From positions 1 to 44,567 of the forward strand of contig JAGVHI010000006.1 of NCBI GenBank assembly GCA_020056635.1: 44,567 nucleotides of DNA, written 5' to 3'. A model generated the notes under the pieces. That model was not told where the DNA came from. It did no database searches and was given only the letters and a program-made list of their open reading frames with translations. Every line of letters starts with the position of its first letter. The stretch's first letter is position 1. The position numbers and the translations under genes were made by a program. Positions 7,710-15,410 of the stretch are shown piece after piece. Origin of the DNA: an archaeon. Lineage in GTDB: Archaea; Micrarchaeota; Micrarchaeia; Anstonellales; Anstonellaceae.

Positions 7710-8051
7710 TCAAATCCTAAAATGCCGTATCACATGTGAGGATAGAAGCGGCACAGCAAGGAACAGCACGAAAATCCTTGCAGCCCCTGTAGATTGCGGC
7801 ACCCCTGCCTCGATTGCCACGAACGCAAGCGCTATTGCAAGCACGTACGCGGCCTCGACCACCCAGAGCCTCTCGCCCTTCATATTGCGCTCGAACTCCG
7901 TCATGAAGAACCCAAGCACTGATGAGCCAAGCGAGAACAGGAGCGCAAGCCAGCCCAGTCCCCTAATCGAGAACAGGTCTGCAACCCAGGCGAGCGCAAA
8001 GAGCGCGCAGGCAAGCGCCACCACCACGAAAAGCGCCTTGAGACGCTTCAT
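7710..8051 (-). CDS. Small membrane protein, four helices
   Basis: 113 residues with four hydrophobic stretches: ALFVVVALACALFALAWVADL, LGWLALLFSLGSSVLGFFM, VVEAAYVLAIALAFVAIEAG, and IFVLFLAVPLLSSHVI. A basic N-terminus (MKRLK) suggests the N-terminus is inside. No known family recognised. The ribosome site GAGGTGG lies just before ATG 8051, and a TATA box (8091-8099, minus strand) is about 40-48 bp upstream. It probably leads a two-gene transcript with ileS. Confidence 0.6.
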   Translation of the reverse strand: MKRLKALFVVVALACALFALAWVADLFSIRGLGWLALLFSLGSSVLGFFMTEFERNMKGERLWVVEAAYVLAIALAFVAIEAGVPQSTGAARIFVLFLAVPLLSSHVIRHFRI

Positions 8052-8179
8052 TTTCCACCTCGAAACTGATGGAATGGATTCTCCGCCAACCTATATAAGT
8101 ATTTGTCCTTCTTCTCGATTTTTGCATCATCCCCTCGCTTTTAATTCATTGCTTCCCAATTAAGCAGCGGGATGGAGCT

Positions 8180-9136
8180 ATGGCGATCGATTTGCTTCCT
8201 TGGACCGAGAAGTACCGCCCCCAGAAATTGGACGAGGTGGTCGGGCACAAGGAAATAGTGGCGACATTGAAATCCTATGTCCACGCAAGGAACATGCCAA
8301 ACCTTCTTTTCGCAGGCCCGCCTGGAATCGGGAAAACCACGGCAACACTCGCACTTGCGCGCGAGCTTCTTGGGGATGAATACCGCTCCTCATTGCTTGA
8401 GCTAAACGCGTCCGACGAGCGCGGCATAGACGTGGTGCGTGGCAAGATAAAGGATTTCGCGCGCTCCACCTCGATTGCAAAAGTCCCCTTCAAGCTCATT
8501 TTCCTAGATGAGGCGGACTCGCTCACCTCGGATGCCCAATCCGCATTGCGCCGCACAATGGAGCTCTACGTCTCAGCCACCCGCTTTATTCTGGGCGCAA
8601 ACTACTCAAGCAAAATAATCGAGCCAATCCAGTCCCGCTGCTCCGTATTCAGGTTCCGCCCACTGCCAGAAGAGGAAGTGGAGGAAATGATCGAGCGGAT
8701 TTCCAAGAACGAAGGGCTCAAGGTGGATAAGGAGGCAATGGCTGCGCTAAAATACGTTTCAGAGGGCGACATGCGCAGGGCAATAAACGCGCTCCAGGGG
8801 GCAGCCCTCTCTTCCAAGCACATAACCGCGGAGCTTGTGCACAGGCTCTCCTCGCGCGCAAAGCCTGTTGAAATCCGCCAGATGCTTGATTTGGCAATAG
8901 GGGGCAATTTCCTTGAGGCAAGAAAGAAGCTTGATTCGCTCATGATAAGCTATGGCATGTCTGGCGAGGACGTCATGATACAGGTATACCGCGAAATCCC
9001 GCTTCTCAATGTTCCTGAAAAGAGCAAGGTTTTCCTGATAGACAAGCTTGGGGAATACAACTTTCGGCTGGTTGAAGGGGCGAACGAGCGCATACAGCTG
9101 GAAGCAATGCTTGCGCAGTTCTCGCTTGCGAAGTAG
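8180..9136 (+). CDS. rfcS: Replication factor C small subunit (clamp loader)
   Basis: 318 residues, typical of archaeal RfcS. It forms the pentameric clamp loader with RfcL and uses ATP to open and place PCNA on DNA. Visible motifs: PWTEKYRP at the start, Walker A GPPGIGKTT (46-54), Walker B FLDEADSL near 108, ALRRTME, and the SRC motif (IQSRCSVFRF) used by trans-acting arginine fingers. The C-terminal helical collar follows. GGATGGAGCT before ATG 8180 acts as ribosome site. rfcL is not in this window. The last 11 codons recur downstream as a 33-bp repeat. Confidence 0.97.
   Translation: MAIDLLPWTEKYRPQKLDEVVGHKEIVATLKSYVHARNMPNLLFAGPPGIGKTTATLALARELLGDEYRSSLLELNASDERGIDVVRGKIKDFARSTSIAKVPFKLIFLDEADSLTSDAQSALRRTMELYVSATRFILGANYSSKIIEPIQSRCSVFRFRPLPEEEVEEMIERISKNEGLKVDKEAMAALKYVSEGDMRRAINALQGAALSSKHITAELVHRLSSRAKPVEIRQMLDLAIGGNFLEARKKLDSLMISYGMSGEDVMIQVYREIPLLNVPEKSKVFLIDKLGEYNFRLVEGANERIQLEAMLAQFSLAK
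9104..9136 (+). repeat. 33-bp direct repeat, copy 1 (last codons of rfcS)
   Basis: Identical to 10487-10519 apart from one base (G9124 versus C10507). The copy here is coding and ends at the rfcS stop codon. Together the two copies bracket 1350 bp that hold the GT-C glycosyltransferase-like gene. Confidence 0.9.
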
Positions 9137-9148
9137 TCTGCCTTCTTT

Positions 9149-10426
9149 TCAAGCGTTCCCGCGCCAGACCTTGAATACATAGCTCTTGGGCTGCGGGTCG
9201 CACCTTTTCGACTTTAGGAACAAATACTCCTGCCCATTTATGATTTCGTATTCAGGGCTTTCATTCATGCCAACCTGCTTTTCGTAGACCACTAAGCTGG
9301 TTCCACGCTCCAGAAAATCCACAAAATCAATCTCGAGGGGAAGGGGTTCGGCAACCACCCCCTCCCGGTAAAAATCAACCCACCTGTCGCTCATAACCCT
9401 GCATTCCCTTATTTTTTGGTCTTGCGGTATCGAATATTTCTCATGCCCGCCTAAAGCGGCTGGCATGAGGAGCAGCACTGCAATGGCGGCAGCTGCAAGC
9501 ACGACCGCAAGGCCACTCAAGGGCAATCTCAGAAATTGTTTCGCGTTAGAAGCCGAGAACCTCCCCCCCAAAACTAGCGCCTGCACCGGCACAAGTATAT
9601 CCAAAAATCTCATTTCTTTCACTCCAGAAAATAGGAATTGCAGGATCCCAATGAATCCTGCCAGCAAGTATGGGTCTTTGGCGCTTTTCGCATCCAGTCC
9701 AGCCGCCCAGTATATGGAGGCCAAAAAGAAAATTATGGCAGCAGCATGCTCGATTCCAAGGGGCGCAGCTATCCCTTTCATGCCGATATTGAGATACAAA
9801 AACTCATCCACGCTAAAAAGCGGGTTTCCGGCCTGGGCATAATTGAACGCAAGCCATGGCGCCCAGGCGAGCAGGAAACCGGCGATGAACCATAGCCACC
9901 CCTTTCCCTTAATCTGCAACAGGAAAACCGGGGCATATAGGATAAAATTATACCTGGAAAGGGTCGAAAGGCCGAAGAGCAGCCCCTTCGCATTGGTGGG
10001 CACCGACAATGCAATAAGCAGGAACGATAATGCATACAGGTCGCTTCCAACATTGGAGTTCAAAAGTATTGTCGGGAAGAGGAGGGCAAGCGCCGCGAAG
10101 GCAAACTGGCTTGTTTTCCGCCCCATCTCCTCCTTCCTATAAACAAGCACAAGCGAGGCCAAGTAGAGGAAACTTGCCAAAATGGCTGAAAGCAATGGAG
10201 CCAATTCTCCAGCGCCAAACGCGCAGTTTACCGCCCCAGGTAGCGGCGCCCTGAGGAATTCAAAATAAATCCTCTCCCCGCAAAACCATTTCCCTTCCAA
10301 AAGATATACGTACGGGTCCCAGTTATAGTGAAGGGACTGGTAGACTTGGAATGCCAGGAATATCGGGAAGAAAATTAGGAGCCATCTGTTTTCAACTGCA
10401 AACTCCTGCAAACGTGCAAAATGCAT
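9149..10426 (-). CDS. GT-C type membrane glycosyltransferase-like protein
   Basis: 425 residues with about 8-10 hydrophobic segments. After a first helix (LLIFFPIFLAFQVYQSL) comes YNWDPYVYLLEGKWFCG...YFEFLRAPLPG, the pattern expected of the first outer loop of GT-C enzymes (protein O-mannosyltransferase and ArnT type), where an acidic residue (D of WDPY, or E of YFEF) binds the lipid-linked sugar donor. STLSRYNFILYAPVFLL matches another family trait. The C-terminal ~80 residues are outside or soluble, with a few cysteines. Family assignment is by eye. Its coding is richer in A/T than its neighbours. It sits between two copies of the rfcS 3' end, which suggests recent insertion. Confidence 0.6.
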   Translation of the reverse strand: MHFARLQEFAVENRWLLIFFPIFLAFQVYQSLHYNWDPYVYLLEGKWFCGERIYFEFLRAPLPGAVNCAFGAGELAPLLSAILASFLYLASLVLVYRKEEMGRKTSQFAFAALALLFPTILLNSNVGSDLYALSFLLIALSVPTNAKGLLFGLSTLSRYNFILYAPVFLLQIKGKGWLWFIAGFLLAWAPWLAFNYAQAGNPLFSVDEFLYLNIGMKGIAAPLGIEHAAAIIFFLASIYWAAGLDAKSAKDPYLLAGFIGILQFLFSGVKEMRFLDILVPVQALVLGGRFSASNAKQFLRLPLSGLAVVLAAAAIAVLLLMPAALGGHEKYSIPQDQKIRECRVMSDRWVDFYREGVVAEPLPLEIDFVDFLERGTSLVVYEKQVGMNESPEYEIINGQEYLFLKSKRCDPQPKSYVFKVWRGNA

Positions 10427-10486
10427 TTTGCTACCCTGCTTACTAGTGCATTACAACAATTTTAAAGCAGGGCGCAAGGCAAAATT

Positions 10487-10519
10487 GCAATGCTTGCGCA
10501 GTTCTCCCTTGCGAAGTAG
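10487..10519 (+). repeat. 33-bp direct repeat, copy 2 (rfcS 3' end remnant)
   Basis: A non-coding copy of 9104-9136 with one mismatch, including the TAG. It lies between the glycosyltransferase gene and the Cys-rich gene and has no remaining rfcS frame upstream. See the finding on this pair. Confidence 0.9.
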
Positions 10520-10521
10520 AA

Positions 10522-10938
10522 TCAACACATATTCCGGTAATTTTCAGCTGCTTTTTTCTCGATGCAACCATTTTTGCAGCCCATTATCACGTCACCGGAG
10601 AAGGTTGGCACTCCAGCGCAAACCAATCCCGAAGGGCAGTCAAAATCAAGATTGCAGCTTTTGATGCATTCGTCCTCTGCGCAATCGGGCATCCCTGGCC
10701 CTGCAGCGCCCGGCGGGCCGCACACGCCCGGGTTGCACCAGTATCCATCATCGCACCGCCTGTCGCAGTAGTTCCCTCCAACTGTCCTGCCCGGGCCCCT
10801 ATCATCGGCCGAGGTATTGTTCGCATTTGCATTGGGCGGCGCAATTATTTTTGGCTTTAAACTTTCTAAATACAGCCAAGCGACGGCAACAAGCAACACA
10901 AATAGCAGAAGTGATGCTGCGACTGCCTTTTTTTCCAT
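10522..10938 (-). CDS. Membrane-anchored cysteine-rich protein
   Basis: 138 residues from ATG 10938 (TTG 10941 is also in frame). A short basic start MEKKAVAAS leads into one hydrophobic helix (LLLFVLLVAVAWLYLESL). Then comes a low-complexity linker rich in Asn and Pro, then about 90 residues with roughly a dozen cysteines (YCDRRCDDGYWCNPGVCG, CAEDECIKSCNLDFDCPSG, GCKNGC). The pattern suggests an outward-facing domain held by disulfides. Function unknown. The divergent neighbour is a pilin-like gene. Confidence 0.6.
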   Translation of the reverse strand: MEKKAVAASLLLFVLLVAVAWLYLESLKPKIIAPPNANANNTSADDRGPGRTVGGNYCDRRCDDGYWCNPGVCGPPGAAGPGMPDCAEDECIKSCNLDFDCPSGLVCAGVPTFSGDVIMGCKNGCIEKKAAENYRNMC

Positions 10939-10960
10939 CAAACCGCTTTCGGGAGAAAGG

Positions 10961-10997
10961 TTTATATTGCAAATTCCCGTATGCCTCTCGGGTGATT
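10961..10997 (+). promoter_or_regulatory. TATA box and ribosome site of the pilin gene
   Basis: TTTATATT at 10961-10968 is a good archaeal TATA box 33-40 bp before the GTG start at 11001. GGTGATT at 10991-10997 is a near-perfect anti-16S match 3 nt before the start and decides the GTG start. Confidence 0.7.
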
Positions 10998-11000
10998 GTT

Positions 11001-11498
11001 GTGTTCCGGAAAGGTCAAGCTGCTATGGAGTATCTGATGACTTACGGTTGGGCATTGCTCGTGATTGTGATTGCAATCGGTGTCCTCCTCATATTAAACC
11101 CGTTCAAGGCAAGCCAGCAATGCATTTTCGAGGGCTCTGGCCTTGCGTGCAACCAGCCTTCAAACCCAATAATTGGGACAGGCGGCGTGCTTTACATGAC
11201 GCTTACAAACGGGATGCAGAACTCAATCTTGGTTAAGGACGTGATATGCACTGCAAGCAGGGAACCACAAACCGCCCCGGCCACCCCGATGTTTGCGATA
11301 AACATCACTGCGCAGGGAAGCGCGCAATTCAATGATACCATGAACAAGGTGTATTGCACGGACGTGAACGGCGGCACGAGCTTCACCAAAGGCTCGGACT
11401 TCTCAGGCAAGCTCTGGGTATGGTACAAGAACAAGGACGACCCATCCGGCTACCCTGACCGGCAGATGACTGCGAACATCGTCTCAAAAATCGAGTAA
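11001..11498 (+). CDS. Class III signal peptide pilin/archaellin-like protein
   Basis: 165 residues from GTG 11001, starting V(M)FRKGQAAMEYLMTYGWALL. The KG-QAAMEY site followed by a hydrophobic helix (LLVIVIAIGVLLIL) is the class III signal peptide, cut by an EppA-type prepilin peptidase between G and Q with E at +5. The remainder is a beta-rich surface domain with four or five cysteines. Type IV pilin subunits with this motif assemble into fibres outside the membrane. A T-rich stretch directly downstream may end transcription. Confidence 0.85.
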   Translation: MFRKGQAAMEYLMTYGWALLVIVIAIGVLLILNPFKASQQCIFEGSGLACNQPSNPIIGTGGVLYMTLTNGMQNSILVKDVICTASREPQTAPATPMFAINITAQGSAQFNDTMNKVYCTDVNGGTSFTKGSDFSGKLWVWYKNKDDPSGYPDRQMTANIVSKIE

Positions 11499-11531
11499 AT
11501 TTTTTCCCTTTTCCTTCTTTTTTCTTTTTCA
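11499..11531 (+). terminator. T-rich terminator region after the pilin gene
   Basis: Directly after the TAA lie several T tracts (ATTTTTTCCC, TTCTTTTTTC, TTTTTC). Archaeal RNA polymerase terminates in oligo-T without needing a hairpin. Position-based call. Confidence 0.5.
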
Positions 11532-11591
11532 TGGTCCAGCTTGGGCTAGCGCCTTTCTTTTCCAATACAAAAACCGCGGTCAAGCGCCTGC

Positions 11592-12806
11592 CTAGCTTCC
11601 GTACATTTTTGCCTTAAGCAGAAGGCCCAATATGACTGGCATCACATCAGAACCAAGAATGTGCCCCAATCCCCCGTGCGCGCAAGCCCTTTCGCCGAAT
11701 TTTTTTACATCATCTGTTCGGACATTCTTCCCCCAGATGCAGATTGGGACAGGGTCAGCGGAATGCCCCTTTAGCAAAACCGGGGTCGAATGGTCCCCTG
11801 TAAGCACAATGTACGCCCCTCCCCATTTCATAAGCTTGCCCACAGCCGCGTCTATTTTCTCAATCATCTTTCTTTTCCCCTCAAAATCCCCATCATGTCC
11901 GAAGTTATCAGTCGCCTTCACGTGCAGGAGCACAAAGTCCTTTGTCTTGAGCGCCGCAATCGCAGCATTCACTTTTGCATCCAAATCAGTGTCTTTTGTG
12001 CCTGTTGCCCCTTTCACATTTTGTGCGTCCATCCCAACATACCTGCAAACCCCCTTGTACAGCGCCCCGCCTGCAATGCATGTTCCGGCAATCCCAAACC
12101 TCTCGTTCAATCCCGGAATCTTATGGAACATCCCGGTCCCACGAAGAAGCGCAACGTTTGCAGGCAATTTCCTTTCCTTCATTCTTTTCAAATTCAGATG
12201 ATGTGCGGACATTTTTTCGTGCGCAATTTTCATGAACTTGTTGACAATTTCTGCAGTCCTCCTCGCCTCGGGGCTCCCATCCTTTGGCTTGCACGCAAGC
12301 ACTTCCCCCTCCCCATGCGGGTCTGTGTCGCTGATTGCGGCGCAAAGCCCCCTCCCCCTAAACACGACCGATGCGCGGTGCTCCACAGTGGGCCTGAAAA
12401 TCACAAGCACCCCATCCACCATCATCCCATCAAGCGCCTTCCCAATTTCCGCAGCCTCGGCTGTTGAAATCCTGCCAGCCCGCCTGTCAAGTAGCTTTCC
12501 CTTCGCGTCCACGCTCCCGAAATTGCACCTAAAAGCCACATCCCCGTGCTCCAAATCAATGCCTGCCCCAAGCGCCTCGAGCGGCCCCCTCCCTGGGTAA
12601 AATTCGCGCGGGCTGTACCCAAGAAGCTGCAGGTGCCCGGTATCGCTCCCAGGGATTATTCCTTCCCCAAGCGTGCTCATCATCCCATTTATCCCTTCTT
12701 TTGCAAGCCTGTCAATATTCTTTTTCCTGGCAGCCTCAAGCGGGGTCCTGCCCTTTACCGGAAGGTCCCCAAGCCCGTCGCAGATGAACAATATCGCCTT
12801 TTCCAT
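11592..12806 (-). CDS. apgM: Cofactor-independent phosphoglycerate mutase (archaeal type)
   Basis: 404 residues from ATG 12806; converts 3-phosphoglycerate and 2-phosphoglycerate in glycolysis/gluconeogenesis. It belongs to the alkaline phosphatase superfamily. Visible motifs: ILFICDGLGD at the start (metal-binding D), GSDTGHLQLLGYSP (the serine nucleophile region), YPGRGPLEALGAG, HVKATDNFGHDGD and TGDHSTP (metal ligands). An upstream open frame to 12941 overlaps the next gene's promoter. GGTG six bases before ATG 12806 supports this start. Divergent from the ABC permease, with a 67-bp gap. Confidence 0.93.
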   Translation of the reverse strand: MEKAILFICDGLGDLPVKGRTPLEAARKKNIDRLAKEGINGMMSTLGEGIIPGSDTGHLQLLGYSPREFYPGRGPLEALGAGIDLEHGDVAFRCNFGSVDAKGKLLDRRAGRISTAEAAEIGKALDGMMVDGVLVIFRPTVEHRASVVFRGRGLCAAISDTDPHGEGEVLACKPKDGSPEARRTAEIVNKFMKIAHEKMSAHHLNLKRMKERKLPANVALLRGTGMFHKIPGLNERFGIAGTCIAGGALYKGVCRYVGMDAQNVKGATGTKDTDLDAKVNAAIAALKTKDFVLLHVKATDNFGHDGDFEGKRKMIEKIDAAVGKLMKWGGAYIVLTGDHSTPVLLKGHSADPVPICIWGKNVRTDDVKKFGERACAHGGLGHILGSDVMPVILGLLLKAKMYGS

Positions 12807-12873
12807 CCGATGCACCATTTCCGCTAATGGCAAAAGCAGGAATATAAACATTCGCGCCCCCGAACTCCCTTGG

Positions 12874-14619
12874 ATGAAAGCTCCAAGCCAGCTAGTGCTT
12901 GTGCTCTCGGTGCTCTCGCTAGGGGTGCTGCTGACTTTCACCTACTTCAACCAATGGGGCGAGCTTTTCTCAAACCCGGACACAGTGCTGCTCCCCTATC
13001 TCATTTTCCGCACCCTTCTTCGAATGCTGCTTGCCTATTCACTCGTCATCCTGTTCGCATTCCCGTATGGCATAATAGCCGGGCTCTACCGCCGCGCGCG
13101 CTTTTTAATGCTCCCGCTCCTTGACATCCTGCAGTCTATTCCAGTGCTTGGCTACCTGCCTGCCGCAATCCTGTTTTTCGTCAACATCCTTCCGGGCGAG
13201 CTTGGCTACGAGCTCGCATCCATATTCCTGATTTTCACGGGCATGGCTTGGGCAGTGACCTTCAGCATCATAGGCGCGGTGCGCAACATCCCAAATGACA
13301 TCCGGGAGGCATCGAACTCGTTTGGCATGCGCGGGTGGAGGTACGTGCGCCATGTGGTGCTCCCTACAATATTTCCCGCTTTCATAACCGGAAGCGTGCT
13401 TGCGTGGGGCGGCGGCTGGTACTTCCTTGTGGCTGCAGAGCTCATATCATACGGGAGCGTGCCGCACGCGCTTCCAGGAATCGGCTCGTACATGGGGAAC
13501 GCGGTCTTCTCGCAGGGCAACATTGCATCTGCGATATTTGGCCTCATCCTGTTCATCGCGGTCGTGTATACCATAAACCAGACCGTTTGGAAGCCCTTGA
13601 TTGCCTACTCGAAGCGCTTTAGGATCCAGACCATGGAATCGAATGCTGCAGTGAAGTTCGAGCCGGCAGAGGGTAAAATAATCGACATGTTTGAATGGCT
13701 CATGGAGCGCAAGGGAGGCATTGACGAATTCCTGGCAAGGGCGTTTGACCGCCTAGGGGCGTTTGCATCGACTGTAAAGCTCCCAATAAGGCACATCCCC
13801 CGCAGGCGCGTGCACGTCCCGCTCCCGCGCTGGGAGGTGTTCTCAATCTACACCGGCCTTTTCATCGGAATAATGCTCCTGTTCGCGTTCTTCTACGCTT
13901 CTGCGCTTGCGCAGCAGCTCCGCAACATAGTGCACTCCATCTCCTCGTACCCCGATGCGCTCAACCTCCCTGCCTACACATTCTTCTCATTCCTTCGCAT
14001 ACTCGCCGCCTACCTGATTGCGCTTTCATGGACAATGGTTGCCGCAATCCTCGTGACTAGGAGCAAGCGCCTCTATGACCTGTTCCTCCCGGTTTTCGAC
14101 ATAGGGCAATCAACCCCGGCGCTTGCGCTCTTCCCGTTCATAGTAGTGATTGTGATACAGGTGCTAGGCGGGGGCACTCTCTCAATCGAGGCCGCTTCAA
14201 TACTCCTGCTTCTCACAGGCACGCAGTGGTACCTCCTATTCAACATAATCGGGGCAATACGCCACATACCTGGGGACGTGCTTGAGGCCTCGCGCGCTTT
14301 CGGGGTGCGCGGAAAGCAGTTCTACCGCGACATCCTCATCCCAGCAATCATTCCCGGCATCCTGCTTGGCTCGATTCAGGCATGGGGCGGGGCATGGAAC
14401 GCGCTAATCGTGAGCGAATATATAGTTTTCTCAAGCAACACCTATTCTGTGCAGGGGCTTGGGGCGTTCCTTACGCGCGCGACGCTGCAGCCAAACCCGG
14501 ACCCGTGGATAATAACGCTTGCGGTTGCGACCATGACTCTCACGGTGCTGCTGATGAATTACCTTGTCTGGCGCCCGCTTTTCGCATATGCTGAGAAATA
14601 CAAGTTCGAAGGGACGTAA
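12874..14619 (+). CDS. ABC transporter permease: two permease units in one chain
   Basis: 581 residues from ATG 12874. Two similar integral membrane halves are fused: residues 1-245 and about 310-581. Each has the binding-protein-dependent permease EAA loop: EASNSFGMRGWRYVRHVVLP in the first and EASRAFGVRGKQFYRDILIP in the second. Each then ends near a WKPL/WRPL motif (TVWKPLIAYSKRF, VWRPLFAYAEKY). The family is the nitrate/sulfonate/taurine (SsuC/TauC) type. The fused pair could make the whole channel without a dimer. ATPase follows 2 bp downstream. No solute-binding protein gene is in view, so the substrate is unknown. Confidence 0.85.
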   Translation: MKAPSQLVLVLSVLSLGVLLTFTYFNQWGELFSNPDTVLLPYLIFRTLLRMLLAYSLVILFAFPYGIIAGLYRRARFLMLPLLDILQSIPVLGYLPAAILFFVNILPGELGYELASIFLIFTGMAWAVTFSIIGAVRNIPNDIREASNSFGMRGWRYVRHVVLPTIFPAFITGSVLAWGGGWYFLVAAELISYGSVPHALPGIGSYMGNAVFSQGNIASAIFGLILFIAVVYTINQTVWKPLIAYSKRFRIQTMESNAAVKFEPAEGKIIDMFEWLMERKGGIDEFLARAFDRLGAFASTVKLPIRHIPRRRVHVPLPRWEVFSIYTGLFIGIMLLFAFFYASALAQQLRNIVHSISSYPDALNLPAYTFFSFLRILAAYLIALSWTMVAAILVTRSKRLYDLFLPVFDIGQSTPALALFPFIVVIVIQVLGGGTLSIEAASILLLLTGTQWYLLFNIIGAIRHIPGDVLEASRAFGVRGKQFYRDILIPAIIPGILLGSIQAWGGAWNALIVSEYIVFSSNTYSVQGLGAFLTRATLQPNPDPWIITLAVATMTLTVLLMNYLVWRPLFAYAEKYKFEGT

Positions 14620-14621
14620 AA

Positions 14622-15410
14622 ATGGCAAAAGGAAAGCACCCCGAAATAGAGCTTAGGCACGTGACCAAGGAGTTCACCGAGAACCGCTCAAAAGGGGTTG
14701 CAATTTCGGACATCTCTTTCCAGATAAACGAGCACGAATTCGTGTGCGTTGTGGGCCCCTCCGGCTGCGGCAAGTCCACCCTGCTTCGCATCATGGCAGG
14801 CCTTGAGTTCCCCTCCTCCGGCCGCGCCATTTTCTGCGGCAAGCCGATCGCAGGCCCAAACCCCAAGCACTCCGCAATGATTTTCCAAACATTTGCGCTT
14901 CTCCCATGGCGCAACGTTTCCGAGAACATTGAGCTTGGCCTCCAGTCTGTAGGGATGCCAAAGCAGAAGCGTGTGGAAATAGTGAACAAGTACCTGCGCA
15001 TCATGGACCTTGAGGATTTTGCAACCGCCTACCCGTTTGAGCTCTCGGGCGGTATGAAGCAGCGCGTGGGAATTGCGCGCGCGCTTGCGATCGAGCCAAG
15101 GGTGCTTCTTATGGACGAGCCATTCTCCTCACTCGATGCGATGACCGCGGACCAATTGCGCAACGACGTGCTTGAGATTTGGCGCAACCCCAAAACAAAA
15201 ACGAACACATTCGTTATGATTACGCACTTAATCGAAGAGGCAGTGTTCCTGGCTGACAGAGTTATCGTATTGTCGAAAAGGCCTGGGAGGGTTATTGCTG
15301 ATATTCCAATCGACATCCCCCGCCCCCGCCCAGAGCACGTGCGGAGCAAAATATTCTTCGACATGTGCGACATGCTTCGCAGGCTAATCAGCTACCATGA
15401 GCAGAAGTAG
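14622..15410 (+). CDS. ABC transporter ATPase (nitrate/sulfonate type)
   Basis: 262 residues. Walker A GPSGCGKST (45-53), Q-loop FQTFALLPW, signature LSGGMKQRVGIARA, Walker B VLLMDEPFSSLD and switch H in MITHLIEEAV are all present. It resembles SsuB/TauB/NrtD ATPases. It energises the fused permease upstream (gap 2 bp, likely one transcript). The 3' end overlaps the convergent DHH gene by 23 bp (15388-15410). Confidence 0.93.
   Translation: MAKGKHPEIELRHVTKEFTENRSKGVAISDISFQINEHEFVCVVGPSGCGKSTLLRIMAGLEFPSSGRAIFCGKPIAGPNPKHSAMIFQTFALLPWRNVSENIELGLQSVGMPKQKRVEIVNKYLRIMDLEDFATAYPFELSGGMKQRVGIARALAIEPRVLLMDEPFSSLDAMTADQLRNDVLEIWRNPKTKTNTFVMITHLIEEAVFLADRVIVLSKRPGRVIADIPIDIPRPRPEHVRSKIFFDMCDMLRRLISYHEQK

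Noticed and set aside
12807-12941. Longer N-terminus for apgM
   Set aside because: It would overlap the divergent permease start and adds residues absent from the family; ATG 12806 has a good ribosome site.
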